From: Demequina silvatica
GTDB taxonomy: Bacteria > Actinomycetota > Actinomycetes > Actinomycetales > Demequinaceae
NCBI RefSeq assembly: GCF_000971215.1
Contig: NZ_BBMA01000004.1
Coordinates: 124,001 to 188,000, forward strand
DNA: 64,000 bases
Direction of reading: 5' to 3'
Part shown: positions 38,404 to 49,703 of the stretch, one piece after another
Numbering within the stretch: position 1 is the first letter of the stretch
How the letters are laid out: the number at the start of each line of letters is the position of its first letter
Position numbers and translations under genes: made by a program
The notes under the pieces: model-generated
The model's input: the letters and a program-made list of their open reading frames with translations, nothing else
Databases searched by the model: none
What the model was told of the DNA's origin: nothing

Positions 38404-40080
38404 CTACCGTCCGTGCCGGCCGCAGAGGCGGTTGAACTCTTCGAAGGACTGGGCCATCTCGACCGCGTTCTCGTAGTCGACCTTGCCCGACTTCACCAGC
38501 TCGGCCAGGTGGTAGTCCATGGTCTGCATGCCCTGCGACGCGCCACCCTGCATCGAGGTGAAGATCTGGTGCGTCTTGCCCTCACGGATGAGGTTCCGGA
38601 TGCCCGGCGTCGCGACCATGATCTCGACCGCGACGGCACGGCCGGGGCCGTCCGCGCGCTTGAGGAGCGTCTGGCAGAGCACCCCCTGAATCGCGGCGGC
38701 CAGCTGCGTCCGCACCTGGCCTTGCTGCTCCGGCGGGAACACGTCGATGATGCGGTCCATGGTCTGCGGCGCGGACTGCGTGTGCAGCGTCGCGAACACC
38801 AGGTGACCGGTCTCCGCGGCGGTCAGCGCCACCGAGATGGTCTCGAGGTCACGCATCTCGCCGATGAGGATGATGTCGGGGTCCTGGCGCAGCACGTGCT
38901 TGAGCGCCTTGCCGAAGGACCGCGTGTCCGCGCCCACCTCGCGCTGGTTCACGATCGACTTCTTGTGGCGGTGGAGGAACTCGATCGGGTCCTCAACCGT
39001 CATGATGTGTGCGGCGCGCGAGCGGTTAGCGAGGTCCACCAGCGACGCGAGCGTCGTGGACTTGCCCGAGCCCGTGGGCCCGGTGACGAGCACCAGGCCA
39101 CGCGGCAGCTGAGCGAAGTTCGAGACCACCTCGGGGATGCCCAGAGCCTCGAGCGGCTTGATCTCGTAGGGGATCACACGGAACGCGGCACCGAGCGAGT
39201 CGCGCTGGCGGTACAGGTTCACGCGGAAGCGCGACTCCCCCACCACCGAGTACGAGAAGTCGAGCTCCAGCTCCTCCTCGAACTTTTCGCGCTGCGCCTG
39301 GGTCAGGATCCCGAACAGCGAGCGGTGCAGGCTCTCAGGCGTGAGCCGGCCGAAGCCCTCGAGCGGCGTCAGGCCGCCGTCGAGGCGGATCATGGGCGGC
39401 ACGCCCGTGGTGAGGTGGAGGTCGGAGGCCTTGGCCGCGATCATCGCCCGCAGCGCGGCGTTGATGTCGAGGTCGCCCTCCTGGCGCTCGTTGTTCGCTC
39501 CGATGCGCGCACGGCCGGGCGTCACGGGCGCCGCGGCCTTGGGCTGGGCGGGCTCGGGCTTCTGGGGCTCCGGCTCCTTCACCGTCTCGTCTGCTGGCAT
39601 GAAGGAACGCGGGCCACCGAGGTGCTCCTGCGCGGCGGCGGCGAAGGCGGCGGCCGCGTCGACGGAGCCGCCGGCGGGCGCGCCCACCGGGGCGGGAGCC
39701 GGGATCGGCGGAGTCTGCGGAGCGGGCGCCTGCTGCATCGCCTGCGGCGCGGCGGGGGTCGCTCCCGAAGCACCAGCAGCCATGGGCCGGCGCTCCTCGA
39801 GGAACGGCGCGCGACGGGTCGCGGTGCCGCGGGAGTCGGAGTGGAGAGCGGGGCCGGTGGGCAGCACCGGCGCCGCGGGCGCCGCCTGCGGCGAGAGCGC
39901 GGGGGCCGCCGAACCAGAAGCAGCAGAACCGGGAGCAGCGGCGGGAACACCCGGCGCGCCCTGTCCGTTGGAAGGAGCAGACACGACAGGAGGAACGGAC
40001 GCCGCGGCCGGCGGGACAGCAGGCTGCGCGGCGGGCGGCGGCGTGGGCCGCCACGGCTCCCCAGGCGTGAACTCGTTCAC
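38404..40080 (-). CDS. pilT: Pilus retraction ATPase PilT with long N-terminal extension
   Basis: PilT drives pilus retraction. The C-terminal ~355 residues are a normal PilT: KASDLHLTTGVPP, Walker A GPTGSGKST (about 334-342), HIMTVEDPIEF, Walker B RQDPDIILIGEMRD and the AIRNLIRE-like ATPGIRNLIREGKTHQ. The first ~200 residues are a Pro/Ala-rich, probably disordered extension absent from typical PilT, so the protein is 558 aa rather than about 350. The GTG start is backed by GAGGGAGGAAAA directly upstream, so the extension is probably real. It follows pilB and precedes pilC. Confidence 0.9.
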   Translation of the reverse strand: MNEFTPGEPWRPTPPPAAQPAVPPAAASVPPVVSAPSNGQGAPGVPAAAPGSAASGSAAPALSPQAAPAAPVLPTGPALHSDSRGTATRRAPFLEERRPMAAGASGATPAAPQAMQQAPAPQTPPIPAPAPVGAPAGGSVDAAAAFAAAAQEHLGGPRSFMPADETVKEPEPQKPEPAQPKAAAPVTPGRARIGANNERQEGDLDINAALRAMIAAKASDLHLTTGVPPMIRLDGGLTPLEGFGRLTPESLHRSLFGILTQAQREKFEEELELDFSYSVVGESRFRVNLYRQRDSLGAAFRVIPYEIKPLEALGIPEVVSNFAQLPRGLVLVTGPTGSGKSTTLASLVDLANRSRAAHIMTVEDPIEFLHRHKKSIVNQREVGADTRSFGKALKHVLRQDPDIILIGEMRDLETISVALTAAETGHLVFATLHTQSAPQTMDRIIDVFPPEQQGQVRTQLAAAIQGVLCQTLLKRADGPGRAVAVEIMVATPGIRNLIREGKTHQIFTSMQGGASQGMQTMDYHLAELVKSGKVDYENAVEMAQSFEEFNRLCGRHGR

Positions 40081-40167
40081 TTTTCCTCCCTCAGCTGGAA
40101 GCAAAATCTAGCGCTTCCTTCGCATAGAAATATCGGCACAATCCCCGCGTGTCTGTAGTGATGTGAC
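40081..40167 (-). promoter_or_regulatory. pilB-pilT gap, possible internal promoter
   Basis: This 87-nt gap is markedly AT-rich for the region and contains TAGATT on the minus strand, a GGAAGC/GCTTCC stem around it, and the strong pilT ribosome site. An internal promoter is possible. Confidence 0.3.
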
Positions 40168-41832
40168 TTATTTCACGACTCGGAGCAATTCCTCCAGGGA
40201 CGTCGTGCCGTCCATCACCTTCGCCCAGCCGTCCTGGATGAGCGTCTCCATACCCGCGTCCACAGCTGCATTGGCGATCTCGGCGGAGCTCGCACGAGCC
40301 ACCGTGAGCCGCTCGATCTCCTCGTTGATCGGCATGATCTCGTGGAGCGCCACGCGCCCGCGGTAACCCGTGTTCGAGCACCGCTGGCAGCCCTCCGGAC
40401 GCAGGATCGGCGGGATCGACTGGTTCGGGTTCCACCGGATCGCCGGCGGCAGGTCATGCGGGTCGATCCGGTGCTCCACTGCGCAGTGATCGCACAGACG
40501 CCGCGCGAGTCGCTGGGCGACCACGCAGTCGATCGCGGAGCCCACCAGGAACGGCTCGATGTCCATCTCTATCAGGCGTGTCATCGCCGAGGGCGCGTCG
40601 TTGGTGTGCAGCGTCGACAGCACCAGGTGACCGGTGAGCGCCGCCTCGATCGCGATCTGCGCGGTCTCGCCGTCACGCACCTCACCCACCAGTACCACGT
40701 CCGGGTCGGCACGCAGGATGGACCGCAGCGCGGCCGCGAACGTCAGGCCCGCCTTGGGATTCACCTGCACCTGGTTGATGCCCGGGATGCGGTACTCGAC
40801 CGGGTCCTCGACCGTGATGACGTTGACCTCGGGCTTGGAGATCTGGTTGAGCGTCGCGTACAGCGTGGTCGACTTGCCCGAACCCGTGGGCCCGGTCACC
40901 AGGATCATGCCGTAAGGCTTCTGATACGCGCCCGCGTAGATCCTCTGGTTGTTCTCGCGAATTCCCAGGTCCTCGAGCGCCAGCCGCGCGGTCGAATTGT
41001 CCAAAATACGCATGACCACCTTCTCGCCCCACACCGTGGGAAGGGTGGCCACGCGCAGGTCGATCTTGCGACCCTCGTGGTTCACGGACAGGCGGCCGTC
41101 CTGCGGCTTGCGGCGCTCGGCGATGTCGATGTCGGACATGATCTTGAGGCGCGAGATCACGCCGCCGGTGATCGCCTTGGGCGCCCGCTGCATCTCGTGC
41201 AGCACGCCGTCGATGCGGTACCGGACGCGAAGGTCGTGCTCCGCCGGCTCGATGTGGATGTCCGAGGCGCGGTCCTGCACAGCCTGCGTGATGAGCAGGT
41301 TGACGAACCTCACGATCGGTGCGTCGTCGTCAGCCGCAGAGCTGAGGTCCTCGTTGTCGAGCGAGGACGCCTCCGTCTCGATCGACTCCTGCAGATCCTC
41401 CATCTCCGCGTCGGAGCGCACGTAGCGGGCGATCGCCGCCGCGACGTCGTCGTGCGCCGCCACCACGGGGATGACGCGCATGCGCGTGATGGTGCTGATG
41501 TCGTCCACCGCGACCACGTTGCCGGGGTTGGCCATCGCGACATGGATGAGCCCGTCGCGCATCGCGATCGGCAGCGCCATGTGACGGCGGCACACCGCTC
41601 CCGGCACCAGCGCGACGGCCGCGCGGTCCACCGGGTAGTCGGCGAGCTCGACGAACTCCATGCCCACCTGCGAGGCGAGCGCCCGCACCAGCTGACCCTC
41701 GGAGATGTAGCCCATCTCGACGAGCGTGCGTCCCAGGGACTGCCCCCGCGCCTTCTGCTCGTCGATCGCGTCGACCAGCTGGTCCTCGGTGAGCGCACCA
41801 TCCTCGAGCAGGATGGTCCCCAGCTGCTTCAT
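40168..41832 (-). CDS. pilB: Pilus assembly ATPase PilB with tandem MshEN motifs
   Basis: PilB powers pilus extension. The 554-aa protein has Walker A GPTGSGKS (314-321), Walker B around RADPDVVLVGEVRDGET and the zinc tetracysteine C447/C450/C482/C485. The N-terminus carries two copies of the MshEN motif: QLGTILLEDGALTEDQLV at 3-20 continuing DAIDEQ, and SLGRTLVEMGYISEGQLV at 32-49 continuing RALASQ. MshEN domains of this pattern bind cyclic di-GMP in other PilB/MshE proteins. First gene of the pilus operon, with a GAGGGAG site. Confidence 0.94.
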   Translation of the reverse strand: MKQLGTILLEDGALTEDQLVDAIDEQKARGQSLGRTLVEMGYISEGQLVRALASQVGMEFVELADYPVDRAAVALVPGAVCRRHMALPIAMRDGLIHVAMANPGNVVAVDDISTITRMRVIPVVAAHDDVAAAIARYVRSDAEMEDLQESIETEASSLDNEDLSSAADDDAPIVRFVNLLITQAVQDRASDIHIEPAEHDLRVRYRIDGVLHEMQRAPKAITGGVISRLKIMSDIDIAERRKPQDGRLSVNHEGRKIDLRVATLPTVWGEKVVMRILDNSTARLALEDLGIRENNQRIYAGAYQKPYGMILVTGPTGSGKSTTLYATLNQISKPEVNVITVEDPVEYRIPGINQVQVNPKAGLTFAAALRSILRADPDVVLVGEVRDGETAQIAIEAALTGHLVLSTLHTNDAPSAMTRLIEMDIEPFLVGSAIDCVVAQRLARRLCDHCAVEHRIDPHDLPPAIRWNPNQSIPPILRPEGCQRCSNTGYRGRVALHEIMPINEEIERLTVARASSAEIANAAVDAGMETLIQDGWAKVMDGTTSLEELLRVVK

Positions 41833-41868
41833 CGATGCTCCCTCACGCGACGACGGAAAGTGATGCCG

Positions 41869-41874
41869 AAACTA
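41869..41874 (-). promoter_or_regulatory. Putative -10 of the pilus operon
   Basis: TAGTTT on the minus strand, 74-nt gap after aroE, would give a leader of about 30 nt with the pilB ribosome site. Confidence 0.4.
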
Positions 41875-41906
41875 CCATCGGCATCCGACGCCACGGACTG
41901 AAGTGA

Positions 41907-42743
41907 TCAACTCCGCAAGATTGTTGCGAGAGCGTGATCCATCGCCTCGACCGGCGCGGCGCGCCCCGTCATGAGTCGCACCTGCTCAGCGGCCTGATGG
42001 AGCAGCATCCGCTCCCCGCCCACGCGCGTCCCGCCCAGCGCCGCGTACCGCTCCCCCAGCGGCGTCACCAGCGGGCTGTAGATCGCGTCGAGGAAGGCGC
42101 CGCCCTCCCGAACCTCGGTGAGGGACGATGCGACGGTCGCCCCAGCCTCCGCCGGCACCGTGGACATGACGACGTCCGCGAGCGGCATCACCGCGGGGAT
42201 CTCCTCCAGGGAGACGAACCGCGGCGTCACGCCCATCTTGGTCGCCGCCCGCAGCAATCCTCCGGCGCGGCCCCGCGACCGCACCGCGACATACGGCGCC
42301 GTCACGCCCAGGGCACCGAACGCGGCGAGCGCGGACGTCGCCGTCGCTCCCCCGCCGATGATCAACCCGGACTCGGCGCGGGCCACGCCCGCCTCGCGAA
42401 ACGCCGCCTGGATCCCCCACACGTCGGTGTTGGCCCCGACCAGCTGGCGGCCCCCGCCCACGGACTGCACCAGCACGGTGTTGATGGCGCCCACCAGCTT
42501 CGCCATGGACTCGGTGAAGTCCATGAGCGGCAGCGCCTCCACCTTCAAAGGCATGGTCAGCGACAACCCGGCCCACGCATCGTCCATCCCCGCCAGGAAG
42601 TCGGCGAGACCTCCCGAGGAGACGTCGTATGCCGCGTACTCCCACTCGAGCCCAAGCTCCGCGTACGCCGCCCTGTGCAGCACAGGGGACAGCGAATGCG
42701 CGATGGGGTGGCCGAGCACGCCGGCCCGGCGGACCCCGCCCAC
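41907..42743 (-). CDS. aroE: Shikimate dehydrogenase
   Basis: AroE reduces 3-dehydroshikimate with NADPH. The 278-aa protein shows the substrate motif GHPIAHSLSPVLHRAAY, catalytic lysine in SLTMPLKVEALPL, and the nucleotide loop IIGGGATATSALAAFGALG. The latter is GGGATA rather than GxGGAA, which suggests a diverged cofactor loop as in many actinobacterial AroE. The GTG start shares one base with the mltG TAG. It contains two GGACGATGCG copies. Confidence 0.92.
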   Translation of the reverse strand: MGGVRRAGVLGHPIAHSLSPVLHRAAYAELGLEWEYAAYDVSSGGLADFLAGMDDAWAGLSLTMPLKVEALPLMDFTESMAKLVGAINTVLVQSVGGGRQLVGANTDVWGIQAAFREAGVARAESGLIIGGGATATSALAAFGALGVTAPYVAVRSRGRAGGLLRAATKMGVTPRFVSLEEIPAVMPLADVVMSTVPAEAGATVASSLTEVREGGAFLDAIYSPLVTPLGERYAALGGTRVGGERMLLHQAAEQVRLMTGRAAPVEAMDHALATILRS

Positions 42744-43867
42744 TAGGAGTCGGAGTTCTCGGCGTACCAGTTCTGCAGCTCCGCCACGTTCTCCTGGTGC
42801 GTCGGGAAGTCCGTCGCGTACTTGGTCTCGCCCGTGTCGAGGTTGACGGTCACGAAGAACAGGTAGTCGGTGTCGGCCGGGCTGACCGCGGCCTTGATCG
42901 ACGCCTCACCGGGACCCGCGATGGGGCCCGGGGGCAGGCCCGCGTACATGTAGGTGTTGTACGGCGAGTCGGTCTCGCGCTCGTCGTCGGAGGTCCACAC
43001 GCCCTCGGTCTGGGTGAGGTACTTGACGGTCGAGTCGAGCTCGAGCTTCATGTCCTGGTCCAGGCGGTTGTAGATGACGGAGGCGATCTGCGGACGGTCC
43101 ACGTCCAGCTTGGCCTCGCGCTCGACCAGCGACGCGACGGTGAGCACCCGCTCGCGGTCCTCGACGGCCACGTCGTTGTTGTCGAGCACCGTGATGGTCT
43201 GCTGGATCATCTTGGTCATCACCTCCTGCGGGGTGACGCCGGGGGTGAACTCGTAGGTCGACGGGAACAGCCAGCCCTCGAGGTTGCCCTCCGCCTCGGC
43301 CGGCAGGCCCAGCGCGTCGGTGTCCTTCGCGGCGGCCTTGACCTCGGCCTTGGTGGAGCCGGTGAGGTTCGCGATCTGCTGGTAGTAGTAGTCCAGCGTC
43401 TTGCCCTCGGGGATGGTGATCGACCGCACGTCGCGGTTGGTCGGGTCGAGCAGCGCGGCGAGCGCGTACTCGGCCTTCATCTCCTTATGCATGAAGTAGT
43501 AGCCGGGGATGATCGACGCCGAGTCCGGGTTGTCGTTCCACGCGGTGAGGAACGCCTGCTCCGAGGCGATGACGCCCGCGTCGTACAGCGTGGTCGCCAT
43601 GTCGGCGCCCGTGGCGCCGCTCTCGATGACCACCTGGACGTTGCCCTGGCCGGCGCCCTCGTAGTCCGCGACGGTGGTGTCGGAGGACTCGAAGCCTTGC
43701 ACGAAGTTCAGCGCGATCGACCCTCCGATCGCGAGCAGCACCACCGCGACGGCGGTCACCAGGAGCGTCATGCGCCGGCGCGCGGCGCGGCGCTTCTGGC
43801 GCTGCAGGCGGCGCAGATCAAGCGACGTCGTGGTGGTCGCCTCGGCCTCGAAAAGGTCAGTCATCAT
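42743..43867 (-). CDS. mltG: Endolytic murein transglycosylase MltG
   Basis: MltG cleaves nascent glycan strands in peptidoglycan. The 374-aa protein has a 35-residue cytoplasmic basic tail, one membrane helix (MTLLVTAVAVVLLAIGGSIA), a LysM-like subdomain and the YceG catalytic segment ASLVEREAKLDVDRPQIASV, where the glutamate after LVER is the expected catalytic acid, plus YNTYMYAGLPPGPIAGPG. Overlaps ruvX by 11 nt. Confidence 0.94.
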   Translation of the reverse strand: MMTDLFEAEATTTTSLDLRRLQRQKRRAARRRMTLLVTAVAVVLLAIGGSIALNFVQGFESSDTTVADYEGAGQGNVQVVIESGATGADMATTLYDAGVIASEQAFLTAWNDNPDSASIIPGYYFMHKEMKAEYALAALLDPTNRDVRSITIPEGKTLDYYYQQIANLTGSTKAEVKAAAKDTDALGLPAEAEGNLEGWLFPSTYEFTPGVTPQEVMTKMIQQTITVLDNNDVAVEDRERVLTVASLVEREAKLDVDRPQIASVIYNRLDQDMKLELDSTVKYLTQTEGVWTSDDERETDSPYNTYMYAGLPPGPIAGPGEASIKAAVSPADTDYLFFVTVNLDTGETKYATDFPTHQENVAELQNWYAENSDS

Positions 43868-44316
43868 TCCCCTTGCGCGGAATCTCGATGGTCACCGCAT
43901 CGAGATTACCGTTCTTGTCAACGTCCAGTGCGTTCTCCAGGATCACCACGGCCGCGGCCTGGTCGATCACCTGCCGCTGCTTCTTGGCATTGCGGCCCGC
44001 GCTGCGCATCGCCTGGGATGCGGTCGCGGTCGAGAATCGCTCGTCGATCAAACGAACGTTCGCGGTGGTGAGTTCCGCGAGCCGGGCGGCGAAGGCGCGC
44101 GCGTCATCCGCGCTGGTGCCCTCCTGCCCGGACAGCTTGCGCGGCAGCCCGACGAAGATGCGGATGACCCCGCGCTCCTCGGCGATCGCCGCGATGGCCG
44201 CGGCGTCCCCGTCGCCTCGCTGCACGGTATCGACGGGGAACGCCATGAGGCCGTCGGGGTCGGACGCCGCCACGCCGATGCGGACGGTGCCGACGTCGAC
44301 CCCGAGGCGTGCGCCC

Positions 44317-44324
<8 letters not shown>
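43857..44324 (-). CDS. ruvX: RuvX/YqgF RNase H-fold nuclease
   Basis: YqgF-family proteins are RNase H-like nucleases implicated in 16S rRNA maturation and junction resolution. The 155-aa product shows LGVDVGTVRIGVAASD, FVGLPRKLSG and the catalytic DERFSTATA. GTG 44324, overlapping alaS by 8 nt, gives a protein starting right at the fold; longer readings extend inside alaS. Confidence 0.92.
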
Positions 44325-46989
<2,665 letters not shown>

Positions 46990-47052
46990 GCCTGTCCTGT
47001 GTCCTTCGTTGTCCGGGGGCGACGGCGCCCCACGCCTGCGTGGTGCAGAAAA

Positions 47053-47090
47053 GCCGCGGTGCACCGCCCCGAGGGGCAGCGCACCGCGGC
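47053..47090 (-). terminator. Terminator after rpsD
   Basis: GCCGCGGTGC (47053-47062) pairs perfectly with GCACCGCGGC (47081-47090), with an inner GCCCC/GGGGC stem and a 2-nt loop. On the minus strand it is followed by TTTTCT. A good intrinsic terminator between rpsD and alaS. Confidence 0.85.
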
Positions 47091-47129
47091 CACTGCTGGT
47101 GGGGCCCGTCAGGGCCTCACGGGTGCGCC

Positions 47130-47756
47130 TTAGCGAGCGTAGTACTCGACGACCAGCTGCACGTCGCAGGTCACGGGGACCTCGGCGCGCTTCGGGCGAC
47201 GGACCAGGCGGGCCGTGAGCTTCTCGAGCGTGACGTCGAGGTACTCGGGCACCTGCGGGAGCACGTCACGGTGCGCGCCGGCGGCGGCGGCCATGTACGG
47301 CTCCAGCGTGACAGCCTTGGGCTTGACCTGGATGGTCTGGCCGGGCTTCACGCGGAACGACGGGCGGTCGACGATCTTGCCGTCCACGAGGATGTGGCGG
47401 TGCAGGACCGACTGACGCGCCTGAAGGATCGTGCGAGCGAAGCCCGCACGGAGCACGAGGGCGTCAAGGCGCATCTCGAGAAGCTCGACGAAGGCCTCAC
47501 CGGTCAGACCGGACTCCTTCTTCGCCTCGGCGTAGGTCGAGGTCATCTGCTTCTCGCGAAGGCCGTACTGCGCGCGAAGACGCTGCTTCTCGCGCAGACG
47601 CACGGCGTAGTCGCTCTCCTTGCGGCGGGCGGTGCGGCCGTGCTCACCCGGGGGGTACGGGCGCTTCTCGAAGTGCTTGACGGCCTTCGGGGTCAGGGCG
47701 ATCCCGAGGCTGCGCGACAGGCGGACCTGGCGACGTGCCTTCTGAACAGAGGTCAT
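47130..47756 (-). CDS. rpsD: 30S ribosomal protein S4
   Basis: S4 starts 16S rRNA folding. The 208-aa protein reads KARRQVRLSRSLGIALTPKA, YGLREKQMTSTYAEAKK and the S4 domain RLDALVLRAGFARTILQARQ. It lacks the N-terminal zinc cysteines, so it is the C-minus form. ATG 47756 follows AAGGA by six bases. It stands as a one-gene transcript away from the rpoA operon. Confidence 0.97.
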   Translation of the reverse strand: MTSVQKARRQVRLSRSLGIALTPKAVKHFEKRPYPPGEHGRTARRKESDYAVRLREKQRLRAQYGLREKQMTSTYAEAKKESGLTGEAFVELLEMRLDALVLRAGFARTILQARQSVLHRHILVDGKIVDRPSFRVKPGQTIQVKPKAVTLEPYMAAAAGAHRDVLPQVPEYLDVTLEKLTARLVRRPKRAEVPVTCDVQLVVEYYAR

Positions 47757-47860
47757 GATTTCCTTCACAGCTCCCCGGGCGCGCGGATGCGACCGGAGAA
47801 ATGATCGTTGCTTTGCTGAGTTCGCGGCGACAGCAGCCAACCGTCCGCGAGGGCTCCACA

Positions 47861-47866
47861 ACTATA
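47861..47866 (-). promoter_or_regulatory. Putative -10 of rpsD
   Basis: TATAGT, close to consensus, lies about 105 nt before the rpsD ATG, leaving a leader of about 97 nt. That is long for this window, and S4 commonly regulates its own synthesis through leader RNA, so a regulatory role is possible. Confidence 0.55.
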
Positions 47867-47951
47867 CCAGGGCGGCTCCTCGACGGGAATTGGTAGACCT
47901 TGGTCGCTTCTCGGCGTGTCGCGCGCCCTGGTGGTGGCTGATCGTCGGTCG

Positions 47952-47957
47952 TACAGT
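47952..47957 (+). promoter_or_regulatory. Putative -10 of the DUF4287 gene (leaderless)
   Basis: TACAGT is followed by exactly 7 nt and the ATG, with no ribosome binding site. Confidence 0.5.
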
Positions 47958-47964
47958 CGAGGCT

Positions 47965-48258
47965 ATGTCATTCCAGGCGTACCTCGACGCGGTCGAGACC
48001 AAGACCGGCCTCACGCCCCGCCAGCTGGTGGACCTCGCCACCGAGAAGGGCTTCGGGCCCGGCACCAAGGCCACCCCGATCGTGGAGTGGCTCAAGGACG
48101 ACTACGGCCTGGGCCGCGGCCACGCGATGGCCATGGTCCACGTCATCACCAAGGGCCCGCAGATCTCGGACAAGCACGTGGGCTCGGGCGGCACGCACGC
48201 CGACCCCAAGGACCACCTCTGGCTCGACGGCAAGGACTCCAAGCCCGAGGGCTACTGA
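47965..48258 (+). CDS. DUF4287 protein
   Basis: The 97-aa cytoplasmic protein matches the DUF4287 pattern: [20 protein letters not shown], then [20 protein letters not shown]. Family function is unknown; members are small, often stand-alone or fused to DUF5655. The C-terminal 25 residues are charged. It ends inside the convergent rarA gene by 7 nt and is divergent from rpsD. Confidence 0.8.
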   Translation: MSFQAYLDAVETKTGLTPRQLVDLATEKGFGPGTKATPIVEWLKDDYGLGRGHAMAMVHVITKGPQISDKHVGSGGTHADPKDHLWLDGKDSKPEGY

Positions 48259-49580
48259 CCCCGCCCGAGCAGCCGCCTGATGGTGCCGAGCCGCTCCCCC
48301 AGCGCGCGCTCGTAGCCGTGCTCGGTGGGCTCGTAGTACCGCGACCCGCGCAACGACTCGGGTAGGTACTCCTGCGAAGCCACCCCGTGCGGAGCGTCGT
48401 GCGCATACACGTACGTCTGCCCGTGACCCAGCCGCTCGGCGCCCGCGTAGTGGGCGTCGCGGAGGTGCTCGGGCACCACGCCCGCCTTGCCCGCGCGCAC
48501 GTCCGCGATCGCGGCGTCGATGGCGCGGTACGAGCGGTTCGACTTGGGCGCGCTGGCCAGGTACGTGGTGGCCTCCGCGAGGACGATGCGCCCCTCGGGC
48601 ATCCCGATGAAGCTCACCGCGTCTGCGGCGGCCTGGGCGATCACCAGCCCCTGGGGGTCCGCCATGCCGATGTCCTCCGCGGCGAGGATCACCAGCCGGC
48701 GGGCGATGAAGCGTGGGTCCTCCCCCGCCACCACCATGCGCGCGAGGTAGTGCAGCGCGGCGTCGACGTCGGAGCCGCGGACGGACTTGATGAACGCGCT
48801 GATGACGTCGTAGTGCTGGTCGCCCGACTTGTCGTAGGCCACCAGCGCCGCGTCCATGGTCGCCTCGGCGAGCTCCGCGGTCACCACCCCGTCGGCGCCG
48901 GCCGCGCCGGCGATCGACTCGAGCAGCGTGAGCGCCTTCCGGGCGTCCGCCCCGGCGACCCGCAGGATGTGCTGAACCGCCGCATCGTCCACCGTCACCG
49001 AGCCATCCAGGCCGCGCGGGTCCTCCACGGCCCGCGCCAGCAGCGCGGCGATGTCCGGCGCGGCGAGCGGCTGGAGCACCAGCAGCAGGGAGCGCGACAG
49101 CAGCGGGCCCACCACGGAGAACGACGGGTTCTCGGTGGTCGCCCCGATGAGCGTCACCCAGCGGTTCTCGACGGCGGGAAGCAGCGCGTCCTGCTGGGAG
49201 CGGGTGAAGCGGTGGATCTCGTCGATGAAGAGGACCGTCTCGCGCTCGCCGGTGGCGATGCGGCGCTTCGAGTCCTCCACGACCGCGCGGACATCCTTGA
49301 CGCCCGCGGTGACGGCGGACAGCTCGACGAACCGCCGGTTGCCCGCCACGAGGTACGCCAGCGTGGTCTTGCCGGTGCCGGGCGGGCCCCACAGCACCAC
49401 CGACGTCGCGGGGGCGGACTCCCCGATGAGACGCCGCAGCGGCGAGCCGTCGGAGAGCAGGTGGGTCTGACCCACCACCTCGTCGAGGCTGCGCGGGCGC
49501 ATCCGCACGGCGAGCGGCGCGTTGCCGAGCGTCTCCGGCACGCCCGAGGCGTCCGTGCGCGCCGCGTCGAACAGATCCAT
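48252..49580 (-). CDS. rarA: Replication-associated recombination protein RarA (MgsA)
   Basis: RarA is a clamp-loader-like AAA+ ATPase acting at stalled forks. The 442-aa protein has Walker [12 protein letters not shown] (about 63-73), Walker [21 protein letters not shown] and the C-terminal MgsA domain [23 protein letters not shown] 49580 was chosen for MDLFDAAR and a -10 six bases upstream; the longer reading is shadow. Two GGACGATGCG copies occur. Confidence 0.94.
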   Translation of the reverse strand: MDLFDAARTDASGVPETLGNAPLAVRMRPRSLDEVVGQTHLLSDGSPLRRLIGESAPATSVVLWGPPGTGKTTLAYLVAGNRRFVELSAVTAGVKDVRAVVEDSKRRIATGERETVLFIDEIHRFTRSQQDALLPAVENRWVTLIGATTENPSFSVVGPLLSRSLLLVLQPLAAPDIAALLARAVEDPRGLDGSVTVDDAAVQHILRVAGADARKALTLLESIAGAAGADGVVTAELAEATMDAALVAYDKSGDQHYDVISAFIKSVRGSDVDAALHYLARMVVAGEDPRFIARRLVILAAEDIGMADPQGLVIAQAAADAVSFIGMPEGRIVLAEATTYLASAPKSNRSYRAIDAAIADVRAGKAGVVPEHLRDAHYAGAERLGHGQTYVYAHDAPHGVASQEYLPESLRGSRYYEPTEHGYERALGERLGTIRRLLGRGQ

Positions 49581-49586
49581 GCACCC

Positions 49587-49592
49587 AGCGTA
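49587..49592 (-). promoter_or_regulatory. Putative -10 of rarA (leaderless)
   Basis: TACGCT on the minus strand is followed by 6 nt and the rarA ATG. No ribosome binding site is present. Confidence 0.45.
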
Positions 49593-49646
49593 GGCGGTGC
49601 CACCGACAGCGCCGGAACGCCGGGACGGCGGCGCCCGGAACGCGGA

Positions 49647-49684
49647 ACGGCCCCGCCGCGCTCTCGCGAGCACGGCGGGGCCGT
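49647..49684 (-). terminator. Terminator after the CHAP-domain gene
   Basis: ACGGCCCCGCCG (49647-49658) and CGGCGGGGCCGT (49673-49684) form a perfect 12-bp stem with a 14-nt loop, 20 bases past the stop. The following tract is only weakly U-rich. Confidence 0.7.
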
Positions 49685-49703
49685 CAGGTCCGGTGGGGCG
49701 ACG

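Noticed and set aside
18159-42122. GGACGATGCG gaps of about 9 kb (over the FN3/efp region and over most of the pilus cluster) as evidence of foreign DNA
   Set aside because: With a mean spacing near 2.7 kb, one or two such gaps are expected by chance among 24 sites; suggestive only.
46990-47129. T-box or other tRNA-sensing leader before alaS
   Set aside because: The gap is taken up by the rpsD terminator; no T-box core or specifier structure is visible, and actinobacterial T-boxes are known mainly for ileS.
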